Assembly: GCF_019649055.1 (NCBI RefSeq)
Contig: NW_026570234.1
Span: 744,001 to 808,000 of the forward strand
Length of the DNA: 64,000 bases
DNA from: Paramacrobiotus metropolitanus
Taxonomy: Eukaryota; Tardigrada; Eutardigrada; Parachela; Macrobiotidae
Direction: 5' to 3'
Shown: in pieces, positions 13,612 through 25,443 of the stretch
How positions within the stretch are numbered: position 1 is the stretch's first letter
How the letters are laid out: each line of letters opens with the position of its first letter
Made by a program: the position numbers and the translations under genes
Notes under the pieces: generated by a model
The model's input: the letters and a program-made list of their open reading frames with translations, nothing else
The model's database searches: none
Told to the model about the DNA's origin: nothing

Positions 13612-16057
13612 ATGTTCGTTTCTGACGACCTTAATCAGATTTTTAACAACGACACCCTAGTAATTCCGAAGAACATCAGCCTGATACTGGAAGATGAAAA
13701 ACGCGACAGGTGTGGACGACCGCGAGATCTGATGTTCACATCGACGTATAAGGACTGGATATGGATAACCAGAATCTCCTTCCCAGTGTTTTTGGTTGTT
13801 GGAACTCTCGGCAATGTGCTCGGAATCGTGACCTTATACGGTGATCATAAAGGGCCTAAACGGACATTTCTGTTAGGCTTGTTCATCACAGATTTATGGT
13901 TCCTGTAAGTAACCTAGAACACCCGTTTCTTGATCGATTCCATAAAAAACTATCTATAATCTATCTGTATGGAATCCAGCGCTGTTCTGAATATAGAGTA
14001 GTACAGTACTTCAAGGATACGTACAGATTTTTGTTAACGCATTGTGTTAACAAAAACTGTATACGTATCTTGCAAAACAACTGGGCTTATTTCTAAAAAC
14101 ACCTGAAGACCGTTAGAGCATAAACAATAACTAGAGTAGACAGTAGAATGTGGGCAGCAATGCAAGTGGGTATTGCTATAAAACGTATTTAAAACATGGT
14201 AGCAATAAAAGTACCACGCAAAATTGCGAATACACTTTTTGTGAAATTACTGACGGCTTTTGCAAAATAAAGTCGTGTGCAAATAACATAAACGGTGGCA
14301 GCACAAGGCTGCTGCTCAGTTGGTAATAATTATTTATATATTGCCGTTTGACAGCTTTATAAAGCTGGCAAAGTGTTATAATAGTACTTAAATGCTTTTT
14401 AAATCAATATATCGTTTAAGAGCAATAATGTGCTTTTGGTCTTGGAGTGGGGAACTTTGATAATATTTTTACAATTAGGAGTCGTTATACGGAGATGGCA
14501 GTAATGCACATTGAGACAAAAAATAATAAAATAAAAAATTGTGGAATATATGGAGAGACACACAATTATAACAAAGAACTTCAATTGCTAAATTGCTGCA
14601 AGCAGCACTCGCATATTTTATAAAAATGCCGTAATTCAACTAATTGTAAATTATATATATTTACGAGTACACGAAAATCCAGTGAGCTTTTTCAGTCGTA
14701 TAGTTTTCTTACGCCTAGGGGCATGTTGTAATTAAAAGTTGACCATTTCGCGGTTTTTTAATTTTGATGTGCACACGATTAACAGCTCGCTTTCTTATTT
14801 TGTGTGCAGATGGAATAGATTGGCAGTTTATCTGGGTTCCAGAGTATGGGGATCCTCTGAAGCTGGGTCAACAGACTTGTATGGCGGATTTTATCAAGCT
14901 ACTGCCGGAGTTTGGTTGTATCTGGAATCTGTGCTTTTCTTTTCTTCCCAGTGGTAAATATATCAATATTTCTAAACAAATTTCTAAAAAATAGTTTATG
15001 TGACCATAAGGCTACAGCAGTCAGTCAGTTGAAAATACTGGGCGTAAGTATTAACAGCGCAGGCAGTTCTCAAAGGAATACCTGCAATGTATCATCTTTA
15101 CGGATTTATATTCGTTTAGGATTCTACTGGCATTCTGCATTGATCGTTTTCTGGCAATTGAACTTCCGGTGCAACATTACACGCGTAAACGACGCCGCAG
15201 TTTTCGCCTCTTGGGAATAATTTGTGTGGCATCTGCTGTGAATGCTCTGTACATTCCCGTGGTATATTATTGGATATTCAGCAACAGTAACCTTCAAGCC
15301 GGCCAAAGAGTTCCAGAATTCCCAATAGCCTTTCGCCAATGGCGGCACGTGGAAATGTGGTGGGAGGTAAGTCGCCTGTTTTATGTTATTATGTTTTATG
15401 TTTTATGTTTACGGTCATTTGCAATTTATAATTTTTGAAATTAAGATTTTTAAGTTACAGTACTTGTATCTGCATTAAAGATTAACGGCCGATGGCATTT
15501 ATAGAAGAAACATTTTAACTATGCAATTATAAAAGATCAGTTTTCACTGGAACGGAACATGTACTGCATATATAAAACATATTTCACAATTCCAGGTGGT
15601 GGATAGATTATTCGCATACTGCAGCATCGCGACCTTTAACTATATGATCATAGCGCGCATCAGGAAAGCCGCTAATCCAACGGATGCTGCAGGAGCACCG
15701 CGAAAATCCTCGCATCCAAATATAAAAAATCACAGCGGTCACCGGACGCTTTTTCGGACAACATCCCGCACGGGTGCCACCAAAATTCTGATTTTCAGCT
15801 CTTTTTTCTTTCTTGTGACTCAATCCTTGGATTTCGTCATGTCGCTGCTGGTAGCCTTCAGCCAAGCGCCAATATGTCTATTCCATATCACCAACAGTTT
15901 TCTGCATGTGTATGACCCGTTCAGAAATCTTCTGGTAAATATGAATTTTGCAATGGGATTCGTGTTTTATTTGTGCTTCGGCACTAATTGCCGAGTACGG
16001 CTGCGAAATTCTTTATGCATTCCACCACGCACAACCAGGTTGACCTCGTTGTCATAG
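13612..16057 (+). CDS. Orphan rhodopsin-family GPCR, peptide-receptor-like
   Basis: A seven-helix plasma-membrane receptor. Exons 13612-13904, 14810-14953, 15120-15366 and 15596-16057 join in consistent phases, giving 381 aa. Two N-glycosylation sites (NDT, NIS) sit in the N-terminal tail. TM1 (about residues 50-76) carries the GN motif at N68. TM3 ends in DRF (about 154-156) rather than DRY, followed by the usual hydrophobic loop and a basic RKRRR stretch. TM6 lacks CWxP, and TM7 has NFAMGFVFYLCFG in place of NPxxY. The position expected for the conserved TM3 cysteine (3.25) is Ala, so the common extracellular disulfide seems absent. Another frame of exon 2 is open and supplies a cysteine, but it does not fit the flanking phases. 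The style recalls invertebrate FMRFamide/myosuppressin-type orphans; no ligand can be named. Confidence 0.8.
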
Positions 16058-17311
16058 CTGTTCAGCTGCAGCACTGGTTCTCCAGTAAGTTTTGCTTTCA
16101 AATACGTAAACTGCTGATAAATGTACAGTATAACTATGTACAATACTTGTTGTAATAAATTGTATCGTGAACAATAAAATTTATCTTGACCGCATGATCA
16201 GACTCTTCACTGAAGCTTACAATCAGTCGAAAAATATAAATAACCCCACTTCTTCGAAGTATACAGTACAACCGCGAGTTCAGGCGTCCTTCAGTTATAC
16301 TTTACTAAAATTAATTGCAATTGTTTGTGGGTATTGCTTGTCGCCCATCGGCTTGTTCATCAGCACGTCCAGAAAACTGAAACATCAGTGCTAATTCGCA
16401 CTTTGTGTTTTCGGTTAGAGTGTAATTTAAGGTCAGGCGCCCCGGCAGTCAGGACGTGGAAGTTATTTGGCTGTGCGTCCCGAATTTTAGGGGTGAAGAT
16501 GCTTATTTCAATTTCTAGTTAAAGTACGTACAGAAAAGCGGTAGCTTTGCACAGAACCAGAGCTAGTTTTTCAGTATTTCAGTTTATCAAAGTGGCTGCG
16601 AGCCGCTTTGATAAGTTATTGTGGTAATCTTATAGTTTCAGATTTATAAAGTTTTAGATGCTGATACAGCATTTCATAACCGAATAAGCAATTTAACATA
16701 ACCTTTACAGATAACAGAACGATAATAAAAGTTTTAGTTAAGTTTTAGTTATTTAAAGTTTAGTATCTGTATCTGTGCGTAAACTGCAAGTTACAGTACT
16801 ATGTAGTTCGGCTGCTTAATTTGTAAACGAATATAGTTTTCGAGTACAAACTTCGAGCACGGAGCGCATTTGATTGCGAAAAGGAACAAAACAAAGCAGA
16901 GGTTTTAATTATCGTGTGAAAAAACTTTAAATAGAAGTACTGGAACAATGAAGTTTTATCTCGAATTAAGCGTAACCGATGCCGCAGAATTGATATCATT
17001 AACATCCTTAACACAATAAACTAACTCAACCTTGCAGACGCAAAATTAAGAGTTATCGGACATCCTGTATGCGGAACTAATGCGAAAAGCAATTATAAAG
17101 TGCCGAAATACATCGCCCTAATTTAATCCTTCCATCAACATAAAGCAGTTATAGTTCGTTATATAATTCCGATTCGACTGCAGCCCTCATAAGCACTCTC
17201 ATGTTCGGTACATCTACATGTTTCAAGTAAAAGAAAGGCGGGTGTCTGAAAGTCAACAAATATCTAATTTCAAAACACTTCCATCACTTTCTGCTGGCAC
17301 CGAATTACGTA
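16058..17311. other. GPCR 3' region and intergenic
   Basis: AATAAA hexamers at 16154-16159 and 16173-16178 are plausible receptor poly(A) signals. The rest is AT-rich with only short, unconvincing open frames. No RNA gene was recognised. Confidence 0.4.
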
Positions 17312-17961
17312 ATGGAAAAACTTAATCCGATCTCCACTCTTCTCTTGGCTGTTCTATGGATCCTTGCAACTTCTTCAGGTAAATTGTCGTGTTTCTGTGT
17401 TTGGCAATCGCGCAGCAATAATAAGTAAGTAATACACCGTTTGCTGTAGCGGGTACTGACGCGGCATTGGTCAACAACATTCGGATTCCAACCAGCTTGG
17501 CCAGCTTGTTAAATGGTAATATTACCATCAACGGCAACAATATCACGGTGACCGTTGGCGGACTGGGCAACTTGACAACTGCCCAACAACAAGTCGTGGC
17601 TGGACTGTTACTGCGCAATTTATTACCGGGCGGTTTCGGTTCCGGGTATCCATTTGATCTGGGTGGGTTGGGCTACCAGTACGGCTTTAATGTGGGCGAT
17701 TATCTGGGAACATCCGGACCGGCGGCAGCAGCGGCGGCAGCCTACGTTAACCCACTTCTAGCGGCCGGTTACCAACAAGCACCGGTCGTGACCACGTCGT
17801 TATTCCCTTTCCAGAACCTGGTGGCCGGGGGAGTAGGGAATTTTTTTGGTTATGCACCGAGCTCTTTGGGAGCGGTTTTGTCGTCACCGAATCCGTCGCC
17901 GCTATACACACCGTACGCGCCGACGCTCGGGAGTTATAGTGGAGTTCTTGCTGGAAGATAA
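17312..17961 (+). CDS. Secreted Gly/Ala-rich protein, unrecognised
   Basis: Two exons (17312-17378 and 17450-17961, phase-1 junction) encode 192 aa. The first exon is a textbook signal peptide (MEKLNPISTLLLAVLWILA). The mature part has asparagine-rich segments with N-glycosylation sites (NIT, NIT, NLT). A hydrophobic Gly/Leu stretch follows, then a run of seven alanines and a Tyr/Pro/Ser-rich C-terminus. There are no cysteines and no domain I recognise. Composition suggests a structural extracellular or cuticle-type protein, but that is inference. AATAAA lies 24 bases past the stop. Confidence 0.7.
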
Positions 17962-18511
17962 CGTCTTAATTGTTCTCAGTGTGCAAATAAATGTGATTAC
18001 GAGCATAAACTTTATTCACGTTCGTGCGCACCCTTGCTTTGTTCGCCGGTATTCTGTTGACCTTATTAAGCATGTCTCACAGTCACAATAGATGGTGGGA
18101 AAGCTAGGCAGTGCCTACACGCGCGTGCGTCGAATGGACGTTAACAAAAGGGTTTCTTCTTCAGCAAATATGTCTTATACTGTTTTCGCATAACATTAGC
18201 AAACAAACATACAGACAATTTTGCAACCGGCAGCGCATGGAAAAATTATTTTGCTGTTGATTTCCGGCTTGTGCTGAAATTATTCATCACACAGTACAAA
18301 AAAATAAAAAAATGCGTAATCCACGCGCTTTCATAATTTATTAATAACAATAGCAGTTACGAATGTTGGTTGATAGTCGTGATACAAATAATATGTCCTA
18401 AATTATTGACCACGGCTATTTGTGACATGCACGTTCAGAGGATTTACCGTTCTTAGCACTAATCGTCTCAAATTTATTCATGTGGTCAGTAGTCTGTGAT
18501 TGACCCGTATC
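17962..18511. other. Intergenic, no gene seen
   Basis: Besides the poly(A) hexamer at its start, only short AT-rich sequence with no supported feature. Confidence 0.4.
17986..17991 (+). terminator. Poly(A) signal of the Gly/Ala-rich secreted protein
   Basis: Canonical AATAAA 24 bases after the stop codon. Confidence 0.55.
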
Positions 18512-19665
18512 ATGAAGGCATTAACTGGCTATTTGCTCATCTTCATTGCCTCACACGTGGGTAAGTCAAAAAGCTTCCAGTACCACACGTCAAGGAGAAA
18601 AGTAAAGAAAAACTGTCAAGACATCGAAATTTTTTCAGGTTTCAGTGAGGGACAACGTACAACACTGAAACCGGTTTCTCCAGTTTTTGGATTAACAGAT
18701 CTGCCGGGAACCAAAAAGCCTGTTTTGACCACTGGTAAGCGACCCATGTATGCAAATTTTTTGGGCATTTCCCACGTAAGGGATCCTTCCCCAATGAGAA
18801 TATGAAATCAACATTGATGGTTTCCGCAATCCATATTACAATGAACAACCATCAACATCCTGTACTTATTCTTAAACCATCTTACTTACAAATTTCTACC
18901 CTGCACTGGACATATAATCATACTAACACCCCAACATTATTATAATTATGATATTAAAAATATGAAAAATAGCATAGCAATTGGACCTTTTATGGCGTAA
19001 ACTTTTACCACATTAATAACAAGGCATTCATTTTGAATACCTTTCCGATTCGATAAAATATTTATCAGACTAATTATAACTTCAACTAACACACAGCCTC
19101 TCCCAAAACCACGGCAACTCCAACATGGGATCCATCAATAAAATTTGCAACGACGACTCCTTTCACCTCGCATCAACTACGCCAGCCGAATAATATTACG
19201 GCGACGGCACCACTAAGCGATCTTGTAACCACCGTTCCACCCGTAAGAAAATTCCAAAATATTCCATCCCGTGAACTGCCGGATTTCGGATTTGACAATC
19301 CCGATCCGGAGCATAATTTTCCCATTGAACTATCCAAACCGCTTCCGGTTTTTGTACCTCGTTATCACCGTCGCACCATGGACTGCCTGCGATCCACAAA
19401 CTTCTTCAAGCAAGCCATGCGATTAGCACTGGTTAAAGTGCTCAACCAAATTCCTCCTTATTCACCGGTCTTCCATGCGCTGTCCGGATTGATCGAGTTT
19501 TTTGGCCGGCCAATGAATTTCGGAAGCGCTCCTTCCGACGAATTCCTAGGTTCCAAACGATCATTAATTCTTAAGCGGAAAGACCGAGACTTCACGAAGA
19601 AACAACAATGGATTAATTTCCTACGTTTATTGAACAGATCGAAATTTAACAGAACTGCAGCATGA
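18512..19665 (+). CDS. Secreted protein with Thr/Pro-rich N-terminus, unrecognised
   Basis: Three exons (18512-18560, 18639-18734, 19097-19665; both junctions phase 1) encode 237 aa. It starts with a signal peptide (MKALTGYLLIFIASHVG). A Thr/Pro-rich mucin-like stretch follows with one N-glycosylation site (NIT). The C-terminal third is basic, helical-looking, has one cysteine and several dibasic sites (KR, KRK). The dibasic sites could mean a processed precursor, but no repeated peptide or amidation signal (GKR) is present. No family was recognised. It converges on RPP21 with about 340 bases between stop codons. Confidence 0.65.
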
Positions 19666-20007
19666 AGGAACAACAGTACTCTAACCACCACAGCGGTATT
19701 TTGTGTTTAACAATCTGTACACCATCCATGAACCGTTGTCAATTATAGCAAGAGTTCATTGGTACTATTGTTTACCAATTAATTTTTTAGATCCCGCATT
19801 AACGGGGTACAAGCTTTCACAGTGTCCTGCAAGTCTTAAAACCGAGCTATTAAGTACAGAGTGCAGACTCGTACAAGTGATACAATTTACTAACATGTTA
19901 TTGTTGCACTATTTATGTTATGGGGAAACGCGGTGTATTCAGCGATAACAAAACCAATTAAAGAACTAACTATCACGATTTAGTATATTTTCGATTCAAA
20001 ACGTTAC

Positions 20008-20744
20008 TTACAAATCAGAATTCGTAACTTTAGCAGGTGGTTTTTTCATTCGTAAACGGAATGAATATCCACAGGCTTTGCAAGTGGTCGTCATGTACAA
20101 AATCCTACTTTTTCCTCGACGAAATCGGACGCTGCACGATGATCCAGCCACGAGAAGAGCCCAGCAGCGACGACAAATTGTGCGTTTTGTATCTGCAGAT
20201 CTGGGAATGCAATATTCGTTAGTGGCACACAAATGTACAATGGTAAAGTAATCTTACAATCGTAAAACAGCTTTCCTTGCAACTTGCTTTGCTTGCTGCA
20301 AGAAAGAGCGGCCTGCATTCAATCGAGGCAAATCCAGAGCTTTGTTATTCCGTAGTATTTTCGATGTCGAAGATTCCTCGCCGATAGTATGCTGGCTCTT
20401 CGCTTCCGTGGTTCGAGATACTGGAGAAGAGTTTTGCGCACCTGTTACGCCTTCCATCATCGCGGAAGCCTACATAAGTCAAATTATTAAATCGAAGCAT
20501 GCGGACAGAGAACGCAGCTCAATTCACTCAATGCAGACGCGCATGCAAACGGAAAGCCTTCGCACCGATGGATGAAAATTTCAAAATCGGAAACTGTTAC
20601 AGATTCTCATTTCACAAACAATTGATGTAAGCAGTTCACGTTACCAGTTACCTGCAGTAAGAAGTTGATCCTGTGGTATTCGGTCCGCGATGTCAGAGGT
20701 ATTCTCGCAGGCACAGCATTTCTTGGATCTGCAGGCTGGCTCAT
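20008..20744 (-). CDS. RPP21: Ribonuclease P protein subunit p21 (Rpr2/Rpp21 family)
   Basis: A protein component of nuclear RNase P, which removes tRNA 5' leaders. Three exons (20652-20744, 20258-20469, 20008-20200) join in phase to 165 aa; human RPP21 is about 154 aa. Matches to the family are the N-terminal helix (YHRINFLLQ, human FQRLNFLYQ), the second helix (FLQQAKQVARKAVLRLS) and the linker ADTKRTICRRC (human PSVKRTLCRGC). Two CxxC pairs, ICRRC and TCKAC, form the zinc site. A Ser/Thr-rich insert of about 45 residues separates the two helices, longer than in the human protein. The basic C-terminus (FRLRMKKPP) suits RNA binding. It is head to head with mitochondrial thioredoxin, 402 bases apart. 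Confidence 0.92.
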
Positions 20745-21146
20745 TTTCAAAACTCCAAAAATTCGTAGGCAAAGTTTTCAGAACTGAGGCTTTCAAGTTT
20801 CAGCAAAAGAACAGTAATTAAAAGTTTTATTAATCGTAAAAAATAATTTATGCAAAAGTTCGGATAAAATTAAGTAACTAACTGTAAGTAGTACAAAAAT
20901 AAGGGACCGACCTTGCAAAAGAAGGAGGGCGGTTACGTGTGTTCTGTTGATTCTTTTCCGGTTGGAGTTTGAAGTCTCCTAACTCTTCTTTCAGCTTTCT
21001 TCACATTTATGATTTCATATTAGGATAAATAATTAAGTAGTCTTTTTTAGACGAATAGCGTGAAATCAATTATTCCTCTCCCTAATAGTTAACGAATATA
21101 ATTTTGATCGTGGGAATCTCTTTCCAGGGATTGTTATTATTCCACG
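20745..21146. promoter_or_regulatory. Shared upstream region of RPP21 and TXN2
   Basis: A 402-base interval between divergent start codons. No coding exon or clear core element was seen. The promoter role is inferred from the arrangement. Confidence 0.4.
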
Positions 21147-22236
21147 ATGCGATCGTTGATGCGGTTCCGACAACTTGTGCGGCTGAGCGCGCTCCAGCCA
21201 AGTAAGGCAGTCATCAGGAACAGAAACCGTGGGATTTCGTTAGGAACCTAGACGGTTACCTAGAGTAGGATACTCGTAATTTCGTATAATTACGGTTGCA
21301 CGATATTGTGGCCACGATAACCCATGACGGTCTTAACTGCACACTTCTGGTATCTGTTTGCAGGATCTGCGGAAACGGAAGTAGCTTAGGAATATCTTTG
21401 CAATTCATACTGAATTCAGCTAGCGTCAACGATATGATACGTACTTAGTGCTATGAGATTTATATTATGCTGAACAATCACTGAACATTTTGTAGACGGG
21501 AAAGCACATTCAGTAATAGCGCCTAGTGGGACTACGCTTTCTCGGATTCCTGTCCCTGTTCTTCATCCACTCAGTTCCAAGTCTTTTCATACAGCCCAGT
21601 ATAATTTTGCCAAAGCGGATGAGAAAAAGGCCGAAAGTCCTGCTTCATCAATTTTTAACATTCAGGACGAAGAAGACTTTAATAAAAGAGTCCTGCAAAG
21701 TGAAACTCCTGTAATTGTGGATTTTCATGCCACGTAAGTCTCGCGGCTGGATTTTAATACTAGTATCGAAATTGCTCACGTGAAAAGCGAACAAATTTGG
21801 TTCATGCTAGCCCAACGGGAGATCCTAGCAGTTGTAATTTTGAATTTACGTTTTGTGATATTTTGTAGAATTTGTTGGTATAGTTAACTAATGGTTTGTT
21901 TAATTATACTTAGATGGTGTAGACCGTGCAAACTACTGGGCCCTCGTTTGGAAGCTCACGTTGCAGAAGGAAAAGGAAAAGTGAACATGGCCAAAGTCGA
22001 TATTGACGCATTAGACGACATTGCCTGCAAATACAATGTATGTTGACTGGGTTTGCTACTTGCGTGTATCATCGCGCTACAGTTCTTGGAAGTACAGTAA
22101 ACACGGAATGATTTTATTGTAGGTTAGAAGCGTACCGACCGTCATTGCTATGAAAAACGGAAAAATTGTGGAACAGTTTATCGGTCTTGTGGACGATGAC
22201 AGAATTAAAAGCGTGATTGAAAAACTGTTACACTGA
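21147..22236 (+). CDS. TXN2: Mitochondrial thioredoxin
   Basis: Disulfide reductase of the mitochondrial matrix that supplies electrons to peroxiredoxins. Four exons (21147-21201, 21496-21733, 21914-22037, 22123-22236) join in phase to 176 aa. The N-terminus is arginine-rich without acids ([17 protein letters not shown]), as expected for a mitochondrial targeting peptide. The thioredoxin fold follows: [36 protein letters not shown], the cis-proline motif [14 protein letters not shown], and a C-terminal helix. The active site reads WCRPC (about residues 99-103) instead of the usual WCGPC. Everything else follows vertebrate TXN2 closely. Confidence 0.95.
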
Positions 22237-23188
22237 TATCATGATTGTACTAGCATTACAAGTAGAAGTACATACCTTTAGAATATTGTGCATAGAATGG
22301 ACTGTGTGAAAAAGATGTTAACGCGGTTAATTTGCTTTTCCTTGTAAGTTGTGTAGCGATGGAATTTTATTTGTTATTATGCTAGCATCCCTGTGGAACA
22401 TGGCCCAGGAATATGTGGTGTGTGGAAATTTTCATGTCGAGTACATAACACGAAATATCATTTGCTGGCTTTGTGCAAACTGTGAGCGTTTGACTTAGCA
22501 TTCTCTTGCGATATAAGGAGAGTTCACGCTTTTTAGGTTGACAGAAATATTTTTTAATTACTCATAACAGTTTTTATAAGTTTTTAAAACGTCAATCAAA
22601 AGCATGTAGTGGTAGTAACGAGCCGAAAAACACCTTTACATTTGCTAATAAGTCAGCTTGAGTGCTAAGGACAATTACTGTTCTGATGTTCAATTAAGGT
22701 CAACAGCTTCTTCATAAAAGCTAACACGAAAATGCTTCACCTACAGAGGTTTCGGATGTAATCGCATGTAATACCAGAAACGTTACTTATAATTTTATAA
22801 CGAAGGCTGACTAAGTAAATCCATCCCTTACTGTGACGATTGACTGACTATTTCGAGAGATCTCAATGTACAAAGTGATTATTCGATTTCGTTCGTTCCT
22901 TTGTGTAAATGCGAAATCCGGAGCATAGACTGGTACATTTTTTCACGACGCCGGTATAATAATAATGAAAATATGGTTTCTTGTTTGTTTGGCGCTACTA
23001 TCGGTAAGCTTTTGTGGTGGCTGAAAAGAAGGTGTCAGTCCATGTTGTGCGGATGCTGACAAGACTTGGAAAATTAAGAACATTCGTCCACGCTTTTGTC
23101 GCTTTTAGCGATCGCTCGTCTTGGCTTATTCTTCAGGCGTGAATCACTGTCGGCATGATGAGATTATAACACCGGCCTACGTGTGAAA
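22237..23188. other. Intergenic, with a possible alternative signal-peptide exon
   Basis: Mostly AT-rich and non-coding. At 22965-23003 an ATG opens a 13-codon hydrophobic stretch (MKIWFLVCLALLS) followed by a good donor (gtaagc). It could be an alternative first exon of the next gene, or chance. Nothing else was seen. Confidence 0.3.
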
Positions 23189-25430
23189 ATGATTTTTCAC
23201 AATTTAATACGAAATGACCTAAGCAACGTATTGCGGAATGTTTTGAATGTGATCATTTTATTTACGTCTCTCTCCAAAGCACAATTGAGTTCTCCGCCGC
23301 AGAATTACCCTTCCTGGTTCGTAATCCCTCAACGGCTAGCTGGATACCCATTATGTAAGCGGTAGTACAGTAACCTTAACGTTTTGGCCACGCTGTTTTG
23401 TTGTTGAAGATAGTAAACTACCCTTCTGGTGCTTATCTTCTTTCAACATAAATGTCAAAATGGTTTTTATCGGTCTAAACTGATTTTCATAATGTTTTCA
23501 CAATGTTCGCGGTGCGAGTGTGCTTACACTTCCACACAGTTCCGGATAAATGTTATATGTATGAAAGGTCAACACAAACTCTCTGATAACGCGTTACTGC
23601 CTTACTGGTATACCATGCAGTTGGATCATTTTGTTGGGGTAAATGGGTATTCACTGGACTTTACTTAAACACTGATTGCAGATTTACCACAGCAGCCAAT
23701 TTTTGCTGCCAGCGGAACAAGCGATTATGTTCGATCATGGGGCGATTTCACATTCAACAATTTTTATGATTCGGTAATACTACTTGCTGCGGCAGCCTGC
23801 TGGAGTCAGTTTTCGAATTAACGGTGCTGTTACTCGTGCATTAATTTAATAGTTCTTTTACTTTTTTTTAATGCAAAAAATACAGTACTTTACCGATATT
23901 ACAATAATAAGTAAAAGGGTAACGTCACGCTTTCCCAGATTAAGGTTTGAAAAATGTAATATAAGCCGCCTTAACAAAACAAATTAGTAACGATAATTTG
24001 AGATTATTATTCAGGGTGGCTACAATGAACCGGATTCGGATCCTTTCTATGATCATTTTCAAGAGTATGTAGCCGGCAAATGGACACCTCCTCCGGCGGG
24101 AGCAGCGCCGGCCGACCAAGCGGCAGAGGCACGAGCAACTCGCGAATTCGTGGATAAGAACCAAAAACGTACTAAATCTGCAAAAGCCAACCGTGCCTTA
24201 GCAGAATCTCTTGCAGAGGAACTGGTGCAGACATTAATGAAGATTGTAGCTGCCAACGCGAGTAGCGCATCGCCTACGAGCGCTGGACAAGTCGGTGGTG
24301 CCGCAAGTATAGCGTCGCTTTTGATGCCCGCGTTGGCGAAATTAGCCGCTAATTCTCGGCCAGGAAACGCATCAGCTGTCACACCCAATACAACGGACTC
24401 TTCGTCGCTTAAGAGTAATAATACTTCTATAACAGCGGACACCACATCTCAGCAAAACAGCTCTACGGGGTTATTAGTGGATTCCTCCCCGAAACTAGCC
24501 GTTGCAAGCGTCCCTGTTGCGAGGAATATCAGCGAGAATCCGCAAGTCACAGAAGATCTCTTTCAACTGGCACTTTCATGGCCCCCATTATCGGCTCAAC
24601 GGGGCGTTATTGCATTGCCCAACCCAGTTGGCCCGCGGCCGGTGGAAATCCTGAACGATTTAACGGGCGGTCGTCTTGCCGATGTGGAGCGGCGCGAACT
24701 TTTACCAAACAGCGATGGAAATGCAGTCAGTAATGCATCAACCTTTCTAAACAAGGATTTTGCCAACCTGGTGCGATTAGGTTTGAATCGCATGGGCAGC
24801 GCAGCACAAGTTCCTGTAGGGAGCAACGTCACCCGTATAATGCATAAGATCGTTGTTCCGGCCTATTTAGCCGACTTTGCTGTAGTGCCGTTTGTGTCAC
24901 CAGCCAATTTAACTAACGGTGCCGGATCTCCTAGCGTGACCGGTGACGAGAGTGTGACCTACAGCCCGAAGAAAAACAGCAACAGCGACAGTCTACAACC
25001 TGTTGATCAACAAACACTGTTGGCCAATATGCTGGCCATCATGCAGTCGCAGAATAAGAAGATGCCCAATCCAGATGCGGTGTCTACCGTTCCTCCATTC
25101 AATTTAATGGACACTGCACAGACCCAGCTAGGTGCAGATGATACTGAGGCACGAGGTCAGCAGACTGGGGGCTTTCCGTTCTTTACGGAAGTGCAGCCGA
25201 CACCGAAGCCATTCAAACCGTTGCGCCCGAGGCCTTTACCGACAATGACCAATCGTGTGGGACAAGCGCGTGGGGAGCTGTGCGCGGTGGCCTTAGCTTC
25301 GGGTCGGCAGTATTTAGGCGTCTGTGTCAGTAATGCCGTCGTACCGACGCAGTGTGATGGAATGGGGATTAAAAAGTCCCAGTTTTGTAATCCAACAGCG
25401 TCGTGCTGCTTTTCGGTTTCTAGTGAATAA
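23189..25430 (+). CDS. Secreted protein with one C-terminal six-cysteine CLIP-like module (paralogue 1)
   Basis: Three exons (23189-23354, 23682-23773, 24015-25430) give 557 aa. A hydrophobic segment ending at ...SLSKA is the likely signal peptide. The long middle is Ala/Ser/Asn/Thr-rich, with several NxS/T sites, and has no cysteine until the end. The last 50 residues hold one module with spacing C-x13-C-x9-C-x10-C-x5-CC (first Cys about residue 509), including GVCV and SCC. The exon-1 junction (phase 1, Y split, then LPQQPI) matches that of the next gene (LPNQPI), showing tandem duplication. Cysteine order resembles the CLIP domain of arthropod protease cascades, but spacing differs and no protease domain exists. 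Function unknown; extracellular matrix or immune binding would be guesses. Confidence 0.8.
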
Positions 25431-25443
25431 ATAAAAAAATAAA
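25426..25443 (+). terminator. Overlapping poly(A) signals
   Basis: One AATAAA (25426-25431) overlaps the TAA stop codon of the preceding gene and a second lies at 25438-25443. This implies a very short 3' UTR. Confidence 0.5.

Noticed and set aside
15120-15366. GPCR exon 2 alternative frame supplying TCMADFIK and several cysteines
   Set aside because: Every possible donor of exon 1 is phase 2 and the exon 3 acceptor needs two carried bases; only the other frame satisfies both.
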